From contig OMSN01000084.1 in the NCBI GenBank assembly GCA_900313765.1, positions 1 to 8,005 on the forward strand: DNA of 8,005 bases. Reading direction: 5' to 3'. How positions within the stretch are numbered: position 1 is the first letter of the stretch; the number at the start of each line of letters is the position of its first letter. This stretch comes from an uncultured Eubacteriales bacterium (lineage in GTDB: Bacteria; Bacillota; Clostridia; Lachnospirales; Lachnospiraceae). Position numbers and translations under genes: made by a program. The notes under the pieces were generated by a model. It did no database searches. It was not told the origin of the DNA and worked only from the letters and a program-made list of their open reading frames with translations. Shown here in pieces: positions 1-7,054 of the stretch.

Positions 1-545
1 GGCGTTCCGATATAATTGCAGGATCTCAGATAATCCGGACTGTAATCCGGTTTGAACAGCGGATCGCTGTAGTGATTCTGCCTGTCGGTCTGCACAAAGG
101 AATCCTCATCGGCATAAACTGCGTCCGCCCCGCCCTGCAGAGCCTCAACCATCCGGAACACGGCATCCTTCGTCAAAAGATCTTTGTTCCTCACACACAG
201 CACATAGGAGTCATTGTCGATCTGCGTGGTAAGGACATCCGCAGTGCAGGTCTTCCGGTAGGTCTGATTGCGCACCGACTGCATGGTCTGCGGATCCGGA
301 GAGCCGTCTGTCTCCGGTCTCAGGATCATGACAACCACCTGCGGCATCCTGTGCATGAGCAGTTTCTTCTGATAGCCGGTCTGGGCAGAGGACGGTTCCT
401 GTGCACGGATCCATTTCTGATAGTCAAACCGGTCATCCCGCACTTTCTCCACCGCATGGGAAGCGAACTCTTTCAGTCCCCTGCTCCGAAGATAACGCCA
501 TGCCTTGCCGGCTGCATGGCTCTGATTCTGATTCTGATTCGGCAT
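1..545 (-). CDS. GT2-family glycosyltransferase, N-terminal 181 residues (3' end outside the window)
   Basis: The frame starts at the ATG at 545, four bases after a good SD, and stays open to the window edge. The visible part parallels the N-terminal half of the neighbouring 544-residue protein: 'YADEDSF' at 144-150, then 'DPLFKPDYSPDYLRSCNYIG' at 161-180, the family signature usually followed by the rest of a GT2 domain. Residues 68-130 look like a shortened GT-A start: 'PQVVVMILRPE', then 'SVRNQTYRKT', then 'SYVLCVRNKDLLTKDAV'. VRNKD stands where homologues as I recall them have DHDD, so this half probably lacks metal-dependent catalysis. A catalytic second GT2 domain is expected past the edge. 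Residues 3-8 are three Asn-Gln repeats. The pair looks like diverged paralogues. A Met at 211-414 in another frame is only a shadow. Confidence 0.85.
   Translation of the reverse strand, partial: MPNQNQNQSHAAGKAWRYLRSRGLKEFASHAVEKVRDDRFDYQKWIRAQEPSSAQTGYQKKLLMHRMPQVVVMILRPETDGSPDPQTMQSVRNQTYRKTCTADVLTTQIDNDSYVLCVRNKDLLTKDAVFRMVEALQGGADAVYADEDSFVQTDRQNHYSDPLFKPDYSPDYLRSCNYIGT
521..540 (-). repeat. Hexanucleotide repeat, about 3.3 copies, just after a start codon
   Basis: On the plus strand the unit TCTGAT repeats three times and starts a fourth. On the coding strand it gives three Asn-Gln pairs (residues 3-8) at the very N-terminus of the partial GT2 protein. Because the unit is six bases, slippage would change length without shifting the frame. 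It is short enough to be chance or a simple polar leader. Confidence 0.7.
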
Positions 546-549
546 GTTA

Positions 550-556
550 CTCCCTT
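550..556 (-). promoter_or_regulatory. Shine-Dalgarno sequence of the partial GT2 gene
   Basis: AAGGGAG on the minus strand stands four bases before the ATG at 545, in the 23-base gap after the stop of the 544-residue gene. It decides the start of a gene that has no complete open frame within the window. Confidence 0.7.
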
Positions 557-568
557 CGCATCCGGCAT

Positions 569-2203
569 TCAGTCTCCCGGATGCAGATACTGCAGGTATG
601 GTTTCACCGGTTCTCTCAGTTCATCCCTGCATGTCCAGCTTCTTCCAGTCAGCGTCAGATTCGGATTGTAGAACGGATCCGAATCTCTCAGTTCATTTTC
701 CCAGCGCGACGCAAAGTGCCTGATCTCCTGATGGAATCTTGCCACCTTCTCCGGGGTATCCTCCTCCCCTCTTGAGACAGACTCGTTATGGTACAACCGT
801 GCCTTCGGACACATCAGGACCTTCAAGCCGCTCTTTCGAAGACGCATGCACAGATCGACATCGTTAAATGTGACTGCCAGCTGTTCATCCATCCCTCCGG
901 TCTTCAGATAGACGGATGTCCTCACCATCAGGCACGCGCCGGTCACGGCACAGACATTGTGCGTATGGGTATAGACCAGACCCGGGAAAGATCCGAGTTC
1001 ATATCCGGAGCGCTCGCCGGCAAATGCATGGCCTGCAATCCCGCCGTATCCGAGGATGATGCCTGCATGCTGGATGGTACGGTCCGGATAATACAGCAGC
1101 GCGCCTGCAGCGCCGACCTCTTCCCTGCTCACCAGGCTGACCAGCTGACCGATCGAATCCGGTTTCAGGATCTGTGTGTCATTGTTCAGAAGGAGCAGGT
1201 ATCTGCCGTTCGCGTTTGCGGCGCCGAAATTGTTGACCGCTGAGTAGTTGAACGGCCTGTCATACCGCAGCACCCGGATCCTGCTGTCTTTCTCCTGAAT
1301 CTCCTCATAGAAAGCAAAGGTCCCGGGATCCTCGGAGTTATTCTCCAGGATCAGAATCTCCAGATTCTGCCAGGTGTTCACTGTCTGCAGAGACTCCACA
1401 CATTTTCTCAGATCTTCCACATGATCCTTATTGGGAATCATGACAGTGACCAGTTCCTGTTCTCCATCGGCTGCTTCCACGTCCGGAAGCATCGACTCTG
1501 CCTCTTCGGTGATCTCATGGTACAGAACCCTTGCAATGTGTCTCACGGCGCCGGTACGCTCCCTGCCCGGCTGCACCGGGGCAAGACTGCAGACCTTCCT
1601 GAGAAATGAATGAAGATCCTGGGCACCGCCTGACTCAAGGCCGGCCTCCCGTGCTGTATCCGCACGGACCAGCACGACCTGCCCCATATAGTTGACACTC
1701 TCCAGAAGATCCTCATCATACTCTGGACGGAAGGCCGGATCGATCTTGTGGCCGTCCTGTCCGAGCCGGTCGGAGTCAAAATAGATCACAGCCGGTGAAT
1801 CCTTCGCATGAGCCCTGTCGAGGTTTTCCTCATTGAGCAGGTTTACAGCCTCCCACAGAAGATCCGGGGAGAGGATGCAGCCTGATCCTGCCAGGAGAAG
1901 ATATTCTGCCTCCGGGCAGTTCTTGTAGGGTCTGAAATTGCGGTAAATCTGAAGGCTCAGAGACTGCATGAACGCAGTGCGGTCTTCGGGATCCATGACA
2001 GCCCTGACACCGATTACCGGATTCCATGCGAATCTCATCTTTGCCATCCTTCCGTAATCCCGGGAGGATTTTCTGTTCCGCTGCAGCCATGCCGCATAGG
2101 ATACCTCCACTGCCCTGCGGTTCAGCAGGCGGTCAGCAGCCCTGATGGCGGCAGCATGCAGTCCATATTCTTTGATATACTGGGATAGTTTGCGTATTTT
2201 CAT
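569..2203 (-). CDS. GT2 glycosyltransferase with degenerate N-terminal GT-A-like half
   Basis: The 544-residue protein belongs to the two-domain GT2 proteins of Gram-positive polysaccharide clusters. Residues about 250-500 are a complete-looking catalytic domain: 'LVTVMIPNKD' at 251-260, the acidic 'LEILILENNSED' at 281-292, 'PFNYSAVNNFGA', the metal-binding NND (340-342), 'TGACLMVRTSVYLKTGGMDE', and 'FNDVDLCMRLRKSG' at 446-459. The tail ends in YNPNLTLTG, typical of the family. Residues 55-235 keep only the skeleton of the first GT2 domain. The metal-site region reads 'YLLLAGSG' where relatives as I recall them have a DHDD-like run, and about 40 residues before it seem missing; IYFDSD and 'DPAFRPEYDEDLLESVNYMG' remain. 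That half is probably structural. The start follows a weak SD within the end of the upstream gene, four bases after its stop, so translational coupling is likely. Sugar specificity is unknown. Confidence 0.9.
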   Translation of the reverse strand: MKIRKLSQYIKEYGLHAAAIRAADRLLNRRAVEVSYAAWLQRNRKSSRDYGRMAKMRFAWNPVIGVRAVMDPEDRTAFMQSLSLQIYRNFRPYKNCPEAEYLLLAGSGCILSPDLLWEAVNLLNEENLDRAHAKDSPAVIYFDSDRLGQDGHKIDPAFRPEYDEDLLESVNYMGQVVLVRADTAREAGLESGGAQDLHSFLRKVCSLAPVQPGRERTGAVRHIARVLYHEITEEAESMLPDVEAADGEQELVTVMIPNKDHVEDLRKCVESLQTVNTWQNLEILILENNSEDPGTFAFYEEIQEKDSRIRVLRYDRPFNYSAVNNFGAANANGRYLLLLNNDTQILKPDSIGQLVSLVSREEVGAAGALLYYPDRTIQHAGIILGYGGIAGHAFAGERSGYELGSFPGLVYTHTHNVCAVTGACLMVRTSVYLKTGGMDEQLAVTFNDVDLCMRLRKSGLKVLMCPKARLYHNESVSRGEEDTPEKVARFHQEIRHFASRWENELRDSDPFYNPNLTLTGRSWTCRDELREPVKPYLQYLHPGD

Positions 2204-2207
2204 AGTA

Positions 2208-5027
2208 TTATCTCTTCCGCAACAGTTTCTTCAGAGGCTCTTTGAACGGAATGTCCGCCTCTGAGATCTTCCTTGCGATCCGGTAAGATGTCGTATTCTT
2301 CAGCATTTCCATGGACGTGCGGAGCATCTCATTTTCTTCCCTGACCCGGTTCATGGCTGCAATCTCGCCCTGGCCGGTAACAGAAGGATTGGCCATCGCA
2401 AGCGCCTGGAAGGCGAAGTCGGAATCCGGAGCACTGCATATGCTCTCCTGCCGTGATGCTTCCGATGTATGGATCATCTCTGCGTACAGAGCGCGGTACT
2501 CTTCGTTCATCTCATCCACGGACTTCAGATGCAGCCCTGCCGCCGCGGCCTTCTTCAGCTCCAGTTCCTCCGGATGCCGCACGATACGGTCCAGAAGATC
2601 CATCACATCCGCCCTGGATGCCCCCTCGGGAAGAAGCCATCCGGCACCGCTCTTCCGGATCCGCTCTCCGACGGCGCCAAGATCAGTCCCGATCACAGGG
2701 ATCCGGCAGGACCAGGCCTCCGAGAGCGTGTAGCAGAATGTCTCCGCCCAGATGGGCAGGATGCATGCCACATCGATCCCGCTGATCTTCAGCAGATCAA
2801 AGATATCATCTTTCCTGTATACACCGGAGAAATAAACATTGTCCGCGCCTTCCAGCGCCTGCACACTGCTGTCTCCGACTTCTCCGAACACGTAGAACGT
2901 GAAGCGCTCATCCCGGCTGCTGATCACTTCGGACAGGAGCTTCGATCCCTTGGCCTTCGTGACGCCTCCCAGGAATGCCACATTCAGATGCCCTGTCTGT
3001 GCGCTTCCCGCATGCTTCTTCGCGCGGCTCTTTCCTTCTCTCATCCAGGTACCTGTCCAGACTCTTCCGTCTGTATAGACCTTGTCCCGGGCATGGATCA
3101 GAAGGCGGATCCGGTACTTCCCGTCCGGCATGTCCGGAATATTGAAGACCGCATGGAAACCGCTCCACAGGTACAGGTCACTGGCCGCAGCCGCAGCCAC
3201 ATCCGCACGCGCATTCGGGCCGACCTGCATGTAATGCATGGCACCTGCGCTGTCTCTGATCTCTATGGTGATCGAAGTGCTTCGGCTGTCTTCACCCTCC
3301 AGCCACGCCCAGCCTGCGATATAGTGGAATCCGCCTTCAGCCGAGGGCTGCTGGTCGAGTCTGGAATGCATCCGGTCTGTCCGGATCACTTCTCCGCTCT
3401 CCTTCTCCAGGGTACTTCCGGAGGCCACCGCATCGGTTCCGTGTGCTATGACCATGCTGCGCTCTTCCAGATCCGGATAGACCTGAAGCATCAGATCCCT
3501 GGCACTCTCACTGGGGAACAGGATCCTGTCGCACACCGACAGAGCCTCATGGCACATCTGTCTCCATCTGCGTATCGCATGCACTCGGCCATATCCGCAG
3601 TTGCTGTGCAGGCACCGCGCGCAGATCTTCTCACTGATCTGTGTGAAGGTCCCCACGGAGGGGCAGAAGGTCTGGTCTTCCCTGACGAGCTTGGTCGTCG
3701 GACAGGCGTAGAAATAATCGTGAAGCGTAGCCGCCAGCGGGATCTTCAGCTGACTGCATACGCGGTATATATCCAGTGTAAGTCCCTGGGTATGATGTAC
3801 ATGGACCAGGTCGATGGAGAATGACAGCAGGATCTGTTTCAGAAGCTCTGCCATCTTCTCATCATAAAACACCGGGAACGGCTCTTCTTCCCCGATGGGA
3901 AACTTCAGAGAGATCAGGCGCCCTCCCCTGTATGCGGTCTCCTCGGTCTGCAGAAGTCTCCATTGCGGAAGTTTCTCATCCTCTCTGAGATAGACTGTCA
4001 GACGGAGTGCATTTCCATCCCTGGAAGCCACATATACATTCCAGTCATCCTTTGCTCCGCGCACCAGATCCCTGACGTGAAGCTGGGTCCCGCCGATGCT
4101 GCTGCGGGCGATCTCACGGAAATCCAGGTGCAGGAAATACAGAAGGTTCTTCCTTCCGTTATCAAGGCACATGTGCAGAAGAAGGTTATCCCGGATCTCC
4201 TGGTCCGGATTCTGTGCGCAGTATTCATCATTGGCCTTCATCAGGTCCGGATAGCGCTTTCTCAGAATGCGGTCGTGCTCTTCGATCAGTTTTTTCTTCT
4301 CTTCGCTGGCGAAGGAAGCGGTTCCTGCGTGATAAATGAATGTGTCGTCGCACAGAACATGGGTATAGCCCAGCATGCTGCAGCGGCAGCAGAAATCATT
4401 TTCCTCTCCGTAGCCGCGCCCGAAGGTCTTCGCGTCGAATTCTCCGACGAGCTCATAGGCCTCCTGCTTCACATACATGCAGAATCCGACCGCGACGGTC
4501 ACTCTCGGATAGCGGCGCAGCGATACCCGCTCCACCAGATCTGCAAAAGTATCCGGTGTATAGCCCTCCGGAAGCGGATTGTCCTTCAGGAAGACCGGAA
4601 CTGAAGCCAGGGTCGCCGCATTGGACAGAGGCGTCACGGTAGCCGTCCTCTCACTGCGGTACGCACACGCCTGGATCTTCTCCACCCAGTTCCTGGTAAC
4701 CACCGTATCCGAATTCAGCAGGATCGTATCCCGCCCGGACCAGGCAAGTCCGATATTCACATTGGCGGAGAATCCCCTATTCTGTTCATTGAACACGGCG
4801 ATCATGCCGCAGTCGGTGCTCCTTGCCTGCTCACTGCCTGCCATGACCGGATCCCCGCAGACTTTGTTAAGATACGCACGGACTCTGTCATCCGGGCTGC
4901 AGTCATCGATGAAGATCACACGGTGCTTTGTAAGATCCGTATGTATCTTCAGACTCTCCACGCATCGGAGCAGGTCATCGTATCCGTTATAAACCGGTAC
5001 TACTATATCGATTGCTCTGCTGTCCAT
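2208..5027 (-). CDS. Bifunctional glycosyltransferase, GT2 domain fused to a GT4 domain carrying a beta-sandwich insert
   Basis: This 939-residue cytoplasmic enzyme should add two sugars, or two linkages, to the growing surface glycan. Residues 5-265 are GT2: 'DIVVPVYNGYDDLLRCVESL', the nucleotide-binding 'FIDDCSPDD' (39-47), the metal-binding NSD (105-107), and GEEND (207-211) as the catalytic-base region. Residues about 293-532 are the N-terminal GT4 half, with IGGTQLHVRDL, VHVHHTQG, HDYFYACP and 'FPSESARD'. Residues about 680-850 are the C-terminal half, with 'VAFLGGVTKAKGSKLL' and the EX7E pair Glu762/Glu770. Between the halves, about 533-679 hold a beta-rich insert. Residues 890-920 form a coiled-coil-like tail ending in 'SYRIARKI', common in such enzymes. 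No signal peptide or membrane segment is visible. The start follows GGAAGGA with a long 11-base spacing. The gene stops four bases before the next start. The sugar donors and linkages cannot be read from the sequence. Confidence 0.92.
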   Translation of the reverse strand: MDSRAIDIVVPVYNGYDDLLRCVESLKIHTDLTKHRVIFIDDCSPDDRVRAYLNKVCGDPVMAGSEQARSTDCGMIAVFNEQNRGFSANVNIGLAWSGRDTILLNSDTVVTRNWVEKIQACAYRSERTATVTPLSNAATLASVPVFLKDNPLPEGYTPDTFADLVERVSLRRYPRVTVAVGFCMYVKQEAYELVGEFDAKTFGRGYGEENDFCCRCSMLGYTHVLCDDTFIYHAGTASFASEEKKKLIEEHDRILRKRYPDLMKANDEYCAQNPDQEIRDNLLLHMCLDNGRKNLLYFLHLDFREIARSSIGGTQLHVRDLVRGAKDDWNVYVASRDGNALRLTVYLREDEKLPQWRLLQTEETAYRGGRLISLKFPIGEEEPFPVFYDEKMAELLKQILLSFSIDLVHVHHTQGLTLDIYRVCSQLKIPLAATLHDYFYACPTTKLVREDQTFCPSVGTFTQISEKICARCLHSNCGYGRVHAIRRWRQMCHEALSVCDRILFPSESARDLMLQVYPDLEERSMVIAHGTDAVASGSTLEKESGEVIRTDRMHSRLDQQPSAEGGFHYIAGWAWLEGEDSRSTSITIEIRDSAGAMHYMQVGPNARADVAAAAASDLYLWSGFHAVFNIPDMPDGKYRIRLLIHARDKVYTDGRVWTGTWMREGKSRAKKHAGSAQTGHLNVAFLGGVTKAKGSKLLSEVISSRDERFTFYVFGEVGDSSVQALEGADNVYFSGVYRKDDIFDLLKISGIDVACILPIWAETFCYTLSEAWSCRIPVIGTDLGAVGERIRKSGAGWLLPEGASRADVMDLLDRIVRHPEELELKKAAAAGLHLKSVDEMNEEYRALYAEMIHTSEASRQESICSAPDSDFAFQALAMANPSVTGQGEIAAMNRVREENEMLRTSMEMLKNTTSYRIARKISEADIPFKEPLKKLLRKR
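2212..2218 (-). promoter_or_regulatory. Shine-Dalgarno sequence lying inside the end of the upstream gene
   Basis: GGAAGAG overlaps the last codons of the GT2-GT4 gene and stands eight bases before the ATG at 2203. The upstream TAA lies between the SD and the start. This arrangement favours re-initiation by ribosomes finishing the upstream gene and supports the chosen start. Confidence 0.6.
2988..3433 (-). other. Insert domain (beta-sandwich-like) inside the GT4 fold
   Basis: Residues about 533-679 of the GT2-GT4 enzyme separate 'SMVIAHGTD', which normally ends the first GT4 half, from 'LNVAFLGGVTKAKG', which normally begins the second. The core has alternating hydrophobic strands and reads like a repeat module found in other polysaccharide enzymes: GWAW at 572-575, 'TSITIEIRDSAGA', RADVAA at 607-612, SGF at 622-624, then 'MPDGKYRIRLLI'. 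The flanks (540-565 and 660-680) are polar linkers. A carbohydrate-contacting or positioning role is a guess. Confidence 0.65.
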
Positions 5028-5038
5028 ACAGTCTGGCG

Positions 5039-5045
5039 TCCTTCC
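5039..5045 (-). promoter_or_regulatory. Shine-Dalgarno sequence with long spacing, before the GT2-GT4 gene
   Basis: GGAAGGA follows directly after the TGA of the upstream gene and stands 11 bases before the ATG at 5027. This is longer than the usual 5-9 bases. No better start is seen: the GT2 fold begins at residue 5 (AIDIVVPVYNG), so the ATG is well placed. Efficiency may depend on coupling to the upstream gene. Confidence 0.55.
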
Positions 5046-7037
5046 TCATCTCTTCAGTCTGCCGGCCACCGCTCCCAGCGGTCCCCGGCGGTAGCGCTGC
5101 ACCAGTTCCTGGCTCTTTGCAAGAGCCCAGTACAGGTCCTTCGTCTCCACTCTTCCGCTGATGCGGATCACCGTCGCCTCTCCCTGCGCTGCATCCCTGC
5201 CGCGGATTCTTTTAAGCCGGTATGCCGGATCCATGGTAAGGAACTCATAACCGCCCCGGATCTTTGCCGATGCATTGATGGGTTTCAGTTCGACCTGTGT
5301 CGATGTGAGATCACAGATACAGGCTGTGCCTTCCAACGGATCGAAACGCATCGAACGGACCTGCTGCATATCCGCTATCTCAAAGGTCACTTCATACCGG
5401 TGATCCTGGACGATCACATCCGTATGGATCGCGTCGGTCTCATTGTAGCCACGGCCAAGATCCATATAGAGCGTTGCCGTAAGACGGACATTCTCACCGG
5501 ACCACTGCAGGTCCTTCAGGTCAGCCTTGCGCACCGGCTGCGCGTAGGCAGCCAGCTGATTGGCTCCCACATACTCTTTCTCAAAATGCGTCGCCCATTT
5601 CCAGAAGATCTGGCGCTCTGAGACACCGATCCCGAACTCCGATAGCAGCGATTCCTGCGGCAGGACAGATTCCAGAGAATCCTGGGAGGAATAGAGTTCA
5701 TTGACCGCCCGCCACAGGATAAATCCTGCTGGGACCGGGAAGCCGAAGACCCATTCACCGTCAATGATCTGCGCGCGGCATGTCCCCTCTGCATCCTCTT
5801 CCAGGAAGATATTGTCCAGGATCAGATCGATATTGGCAGGGCATACCATATCCCATTTCCTGCCGTCTCCTGCGCTTCCGAAGACCTTCTCAAATTCACC
5901 GCCGCATGCATCCTGCTCTCTGCCTGCGCACAGGATCAGATCCTGCAGGACATGGAACAGTTCCCGGATCCCGGCAGCATCTTTCCTCTGCGCCGCCTGC
6001 GCGGCCACTTTCCCAAGGCTTTCTCCTGTCAGGAACGGATATTCACAGCTTCCGTCTTCCAGCAGATTCCCCTTCAGAAGACCTGTCTCATATTTCCTGC
6101 CGCCATATGTCAGCGTGCCTGCAGCCAGAGACTGCTCTGTCTCATGCATCTGTCTCAGATGGGCCGCGGCCTCCCTCGTCAGAGGGCTCTTGATTACCTT
6201 CCTGTGTTCCTTCGGCCCGCAGATCACCGTACTAATACAATAGCGCGGGGCACGGTCTGCGTTCAGCTTGGCATAGAGGATCTCATCCTGCGGCTGTGTG
6301 ATCCGAAGCTCCTGCCCGGATGCTTCGATCAGGAACGAATTCATGAAACGGTCCATGACTCCTTCCGCGCACAGCGACTGCGCCATCTGCTGCTCGGGGA
6401 AGAGTTCCAACCTTCTTGCATTGAAGTTCCAGGCATTGCGCGCGAACCCGTCCGCACTCAGAGAGGCGTCCGTGAAGATCTCTCCCGGGAACTTGTAGTC
6501 CGGCCACGGGTAATAGAACCTGCGATATGGAAGGTGGCAGCGGTCACACAGAAGTTCCCATTCATGTCTGGAGAAGGTGTGCACATCGCTGTTATCCGGA
6601 TAATCCTTCAGACCTTCCATATAATTGTCGGTGTGATCCTCCGGCGCGCCGGCAAAATACTTCAGTCCCAGACGATTCTCGATGGCGATCAGGAGGATCC
6701 CGTCCTCCTTCAGATAACTCCGGCACCGCTCCAGAAACGTTCCGTAGGGATCATCTCCCTGCGTAAATGAGCCTGCATATTCGAATACCCCGTTCAGCAC
6801 CACATAGTCAAACTTCCCGGGGAACTGCATATCGTTCAGGTTGCCCGCCATAATGGTGAGATTCTCAAGATCCTTATGGCGTTCATAATTGATCAGCGCC
6901 CTTCTGTGTGACAGTTCCACCGAAGTAACCTGTGCGCACTTTCTGCACAGAAGACCTGTGATCGCACCCGGACCGGCAATATCCCCGTCCGAATACTGGT
7001 CGGTCCCCTTATAATAATCTGTATTGAATGCAGCCAT
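5046..7037 (-). CDS. Methyltransferase/kinase-like chain-modifying protein (WbdD-like layout), methyltransferase domain apparently truncated internally
   Basis: The 663-residue protein has three parts. Residues 21-190 resemble a class I SAM methyltransferase: Glu41 after the second strand (VTSVELS), GNLND at 65-69, 'FDYVVLNGVFEYA' at 76-88, and 'LLIAIENRLGLKYFAG' at 115-130, which is typical of methyltransferases beside wzt genes. Residues about 245-495 look like a kinase/APH fold: a possible ATP Lys at 283, D404-x4-N409 in HxDxxxxN spacing, and a DFG-like Asp426 in IIDGEW. Residues about 505-605 are a beta-rich domain with 'RFDPLEGTACIC'. Methyltransferase plus kinase next to Wzt recalls WbdD, which caps O9a chains before export; that role here is inferred. 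Odd point: 'YYKGTDQYSDGD' runs straight into 'AGPGAITGLL', so the usual 'VLEIG' strand and the helices before it are absent, and SAM binding is doubtful. The start is supported by GGAGG at 7042-7046, four bases from ATG. The gene ends 18 bases before the next. Confidence 0.82.
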   Translation of the reverse strand: MAAFNTDYYKGTDQYSDGDIAGPGAITGLLCRKCAQVTSVELSHRRALINYERHKDLENLTIMAGNLNDMQFPGKFDYVVLNGVFEYAGSFTQGDDPYGTFLERCRSYLKEDGILLIAIENRLGLKYFAGAPEDHTDNYMEGLKDYPDNSDVHTFSRHEWELLCDRCHLPYRRFYYPWPDYKFPGEIFTDASLSADGFARNAWNFNARRLELFPEQQMAQSLCAEGVMDRFMNSFLIEASGQELRITQPQDEILYAKLNADRAPRYCISTVICGPKEHRKVIKSPLTREAAAHLRQMHETEQSLAAGTLTYGGRKYETGLLKGNLLEDGSCEYPFLTGESLGKVAAQAAQRKDAAGIRELFHVLQDLILCAGREQDACGGEFEKVFGSAGDGRKWDMVCPANIDLILDNIFLEEDAEGTCRAQIIDGEWVFGFPVPAGFILWRAVNELYSSQDSLESVLPQESLLSEFGIGVSERQIFWKWATHFEKEYVGANQLAAYAQPVRKADLKDLQWSGENVRLTATLYMDLGRGYNETDAIHTDVIVQDHRYEVTFEIADMQQVRSMRFDPLEGTACICDLTSTQVELKPINASAKIRGGYEFLTMDPAYRLKRIRGRDAAQGEATVIRISGRVETKDLYWALAKSQELVQRYRRGPLGAVAGRLKR
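6972..6990 (-). other. Probable in-frame deletion junction in the methyltransferase domain
   Basis: The codons for residues 17-22 join an N-terminal segment (NTDYYKG...YSDGD) directly to the tail of the glycine-rich SAM motif (AGPGAITG). In relatives as I recall them, several dozen residues lie between: a helix, a 'WPVLYHLSPxRxNxLxWYPF'-like segment and the strand VLEIG. The frame stays open on both sides and the flanks match the family well, so this looks like a clean internal loss and not a wrong start or frameshift. The exact breakpoints and length cannot be fixed without an alignment, and an assembly error is possible. Confidence 0.6.
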
Positions 7038-7041
7038 ACTG

Positions 7042-7046
7042 CCTCC
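7042..7046 (-). promoter_or_regulatory. Shine-Dalgarno sequence of the methyltransferase/kinase gene
   Basis: On the minus strand GGAGG stands four bases before the ATG at 7037, inside the 17-base gap after the wzt stop. It fixes the start of the downstream gene. It also argues that the short N-terminus is the true one and not a later start of a longer gene. Confidence 0.75.
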
Positions 7047-7054
7047 GCTTCCTC

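Noticed and set aside
72..671. 199-codon plus-strand open frame crossing the junction of the two GT2 genes
   Set aside because: It spans the gene boundary on the opposite strand and has no recognisable protein features. The minus-strand frames carry the GT2 signatures.
2469..3824. 451-codon open frame on the plus strand, antisense to the GT2-GT4 gene
   Set aside because: The opposite strand encodes a clear enzyme with family motifs through the whole stretch. The antisense product has no recognisable domain and is rich in His, Arg and Pro, as expected from a mirror frame of GC-rich coding DNA.
5952..6770. 272-codon plus-strand open frame opposite the methyltransferase/kinase gene
   Set aside because: No motif, and fully inside a recognised gene. 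It is explained by codon usage that makes stops rare in the mirror frame.
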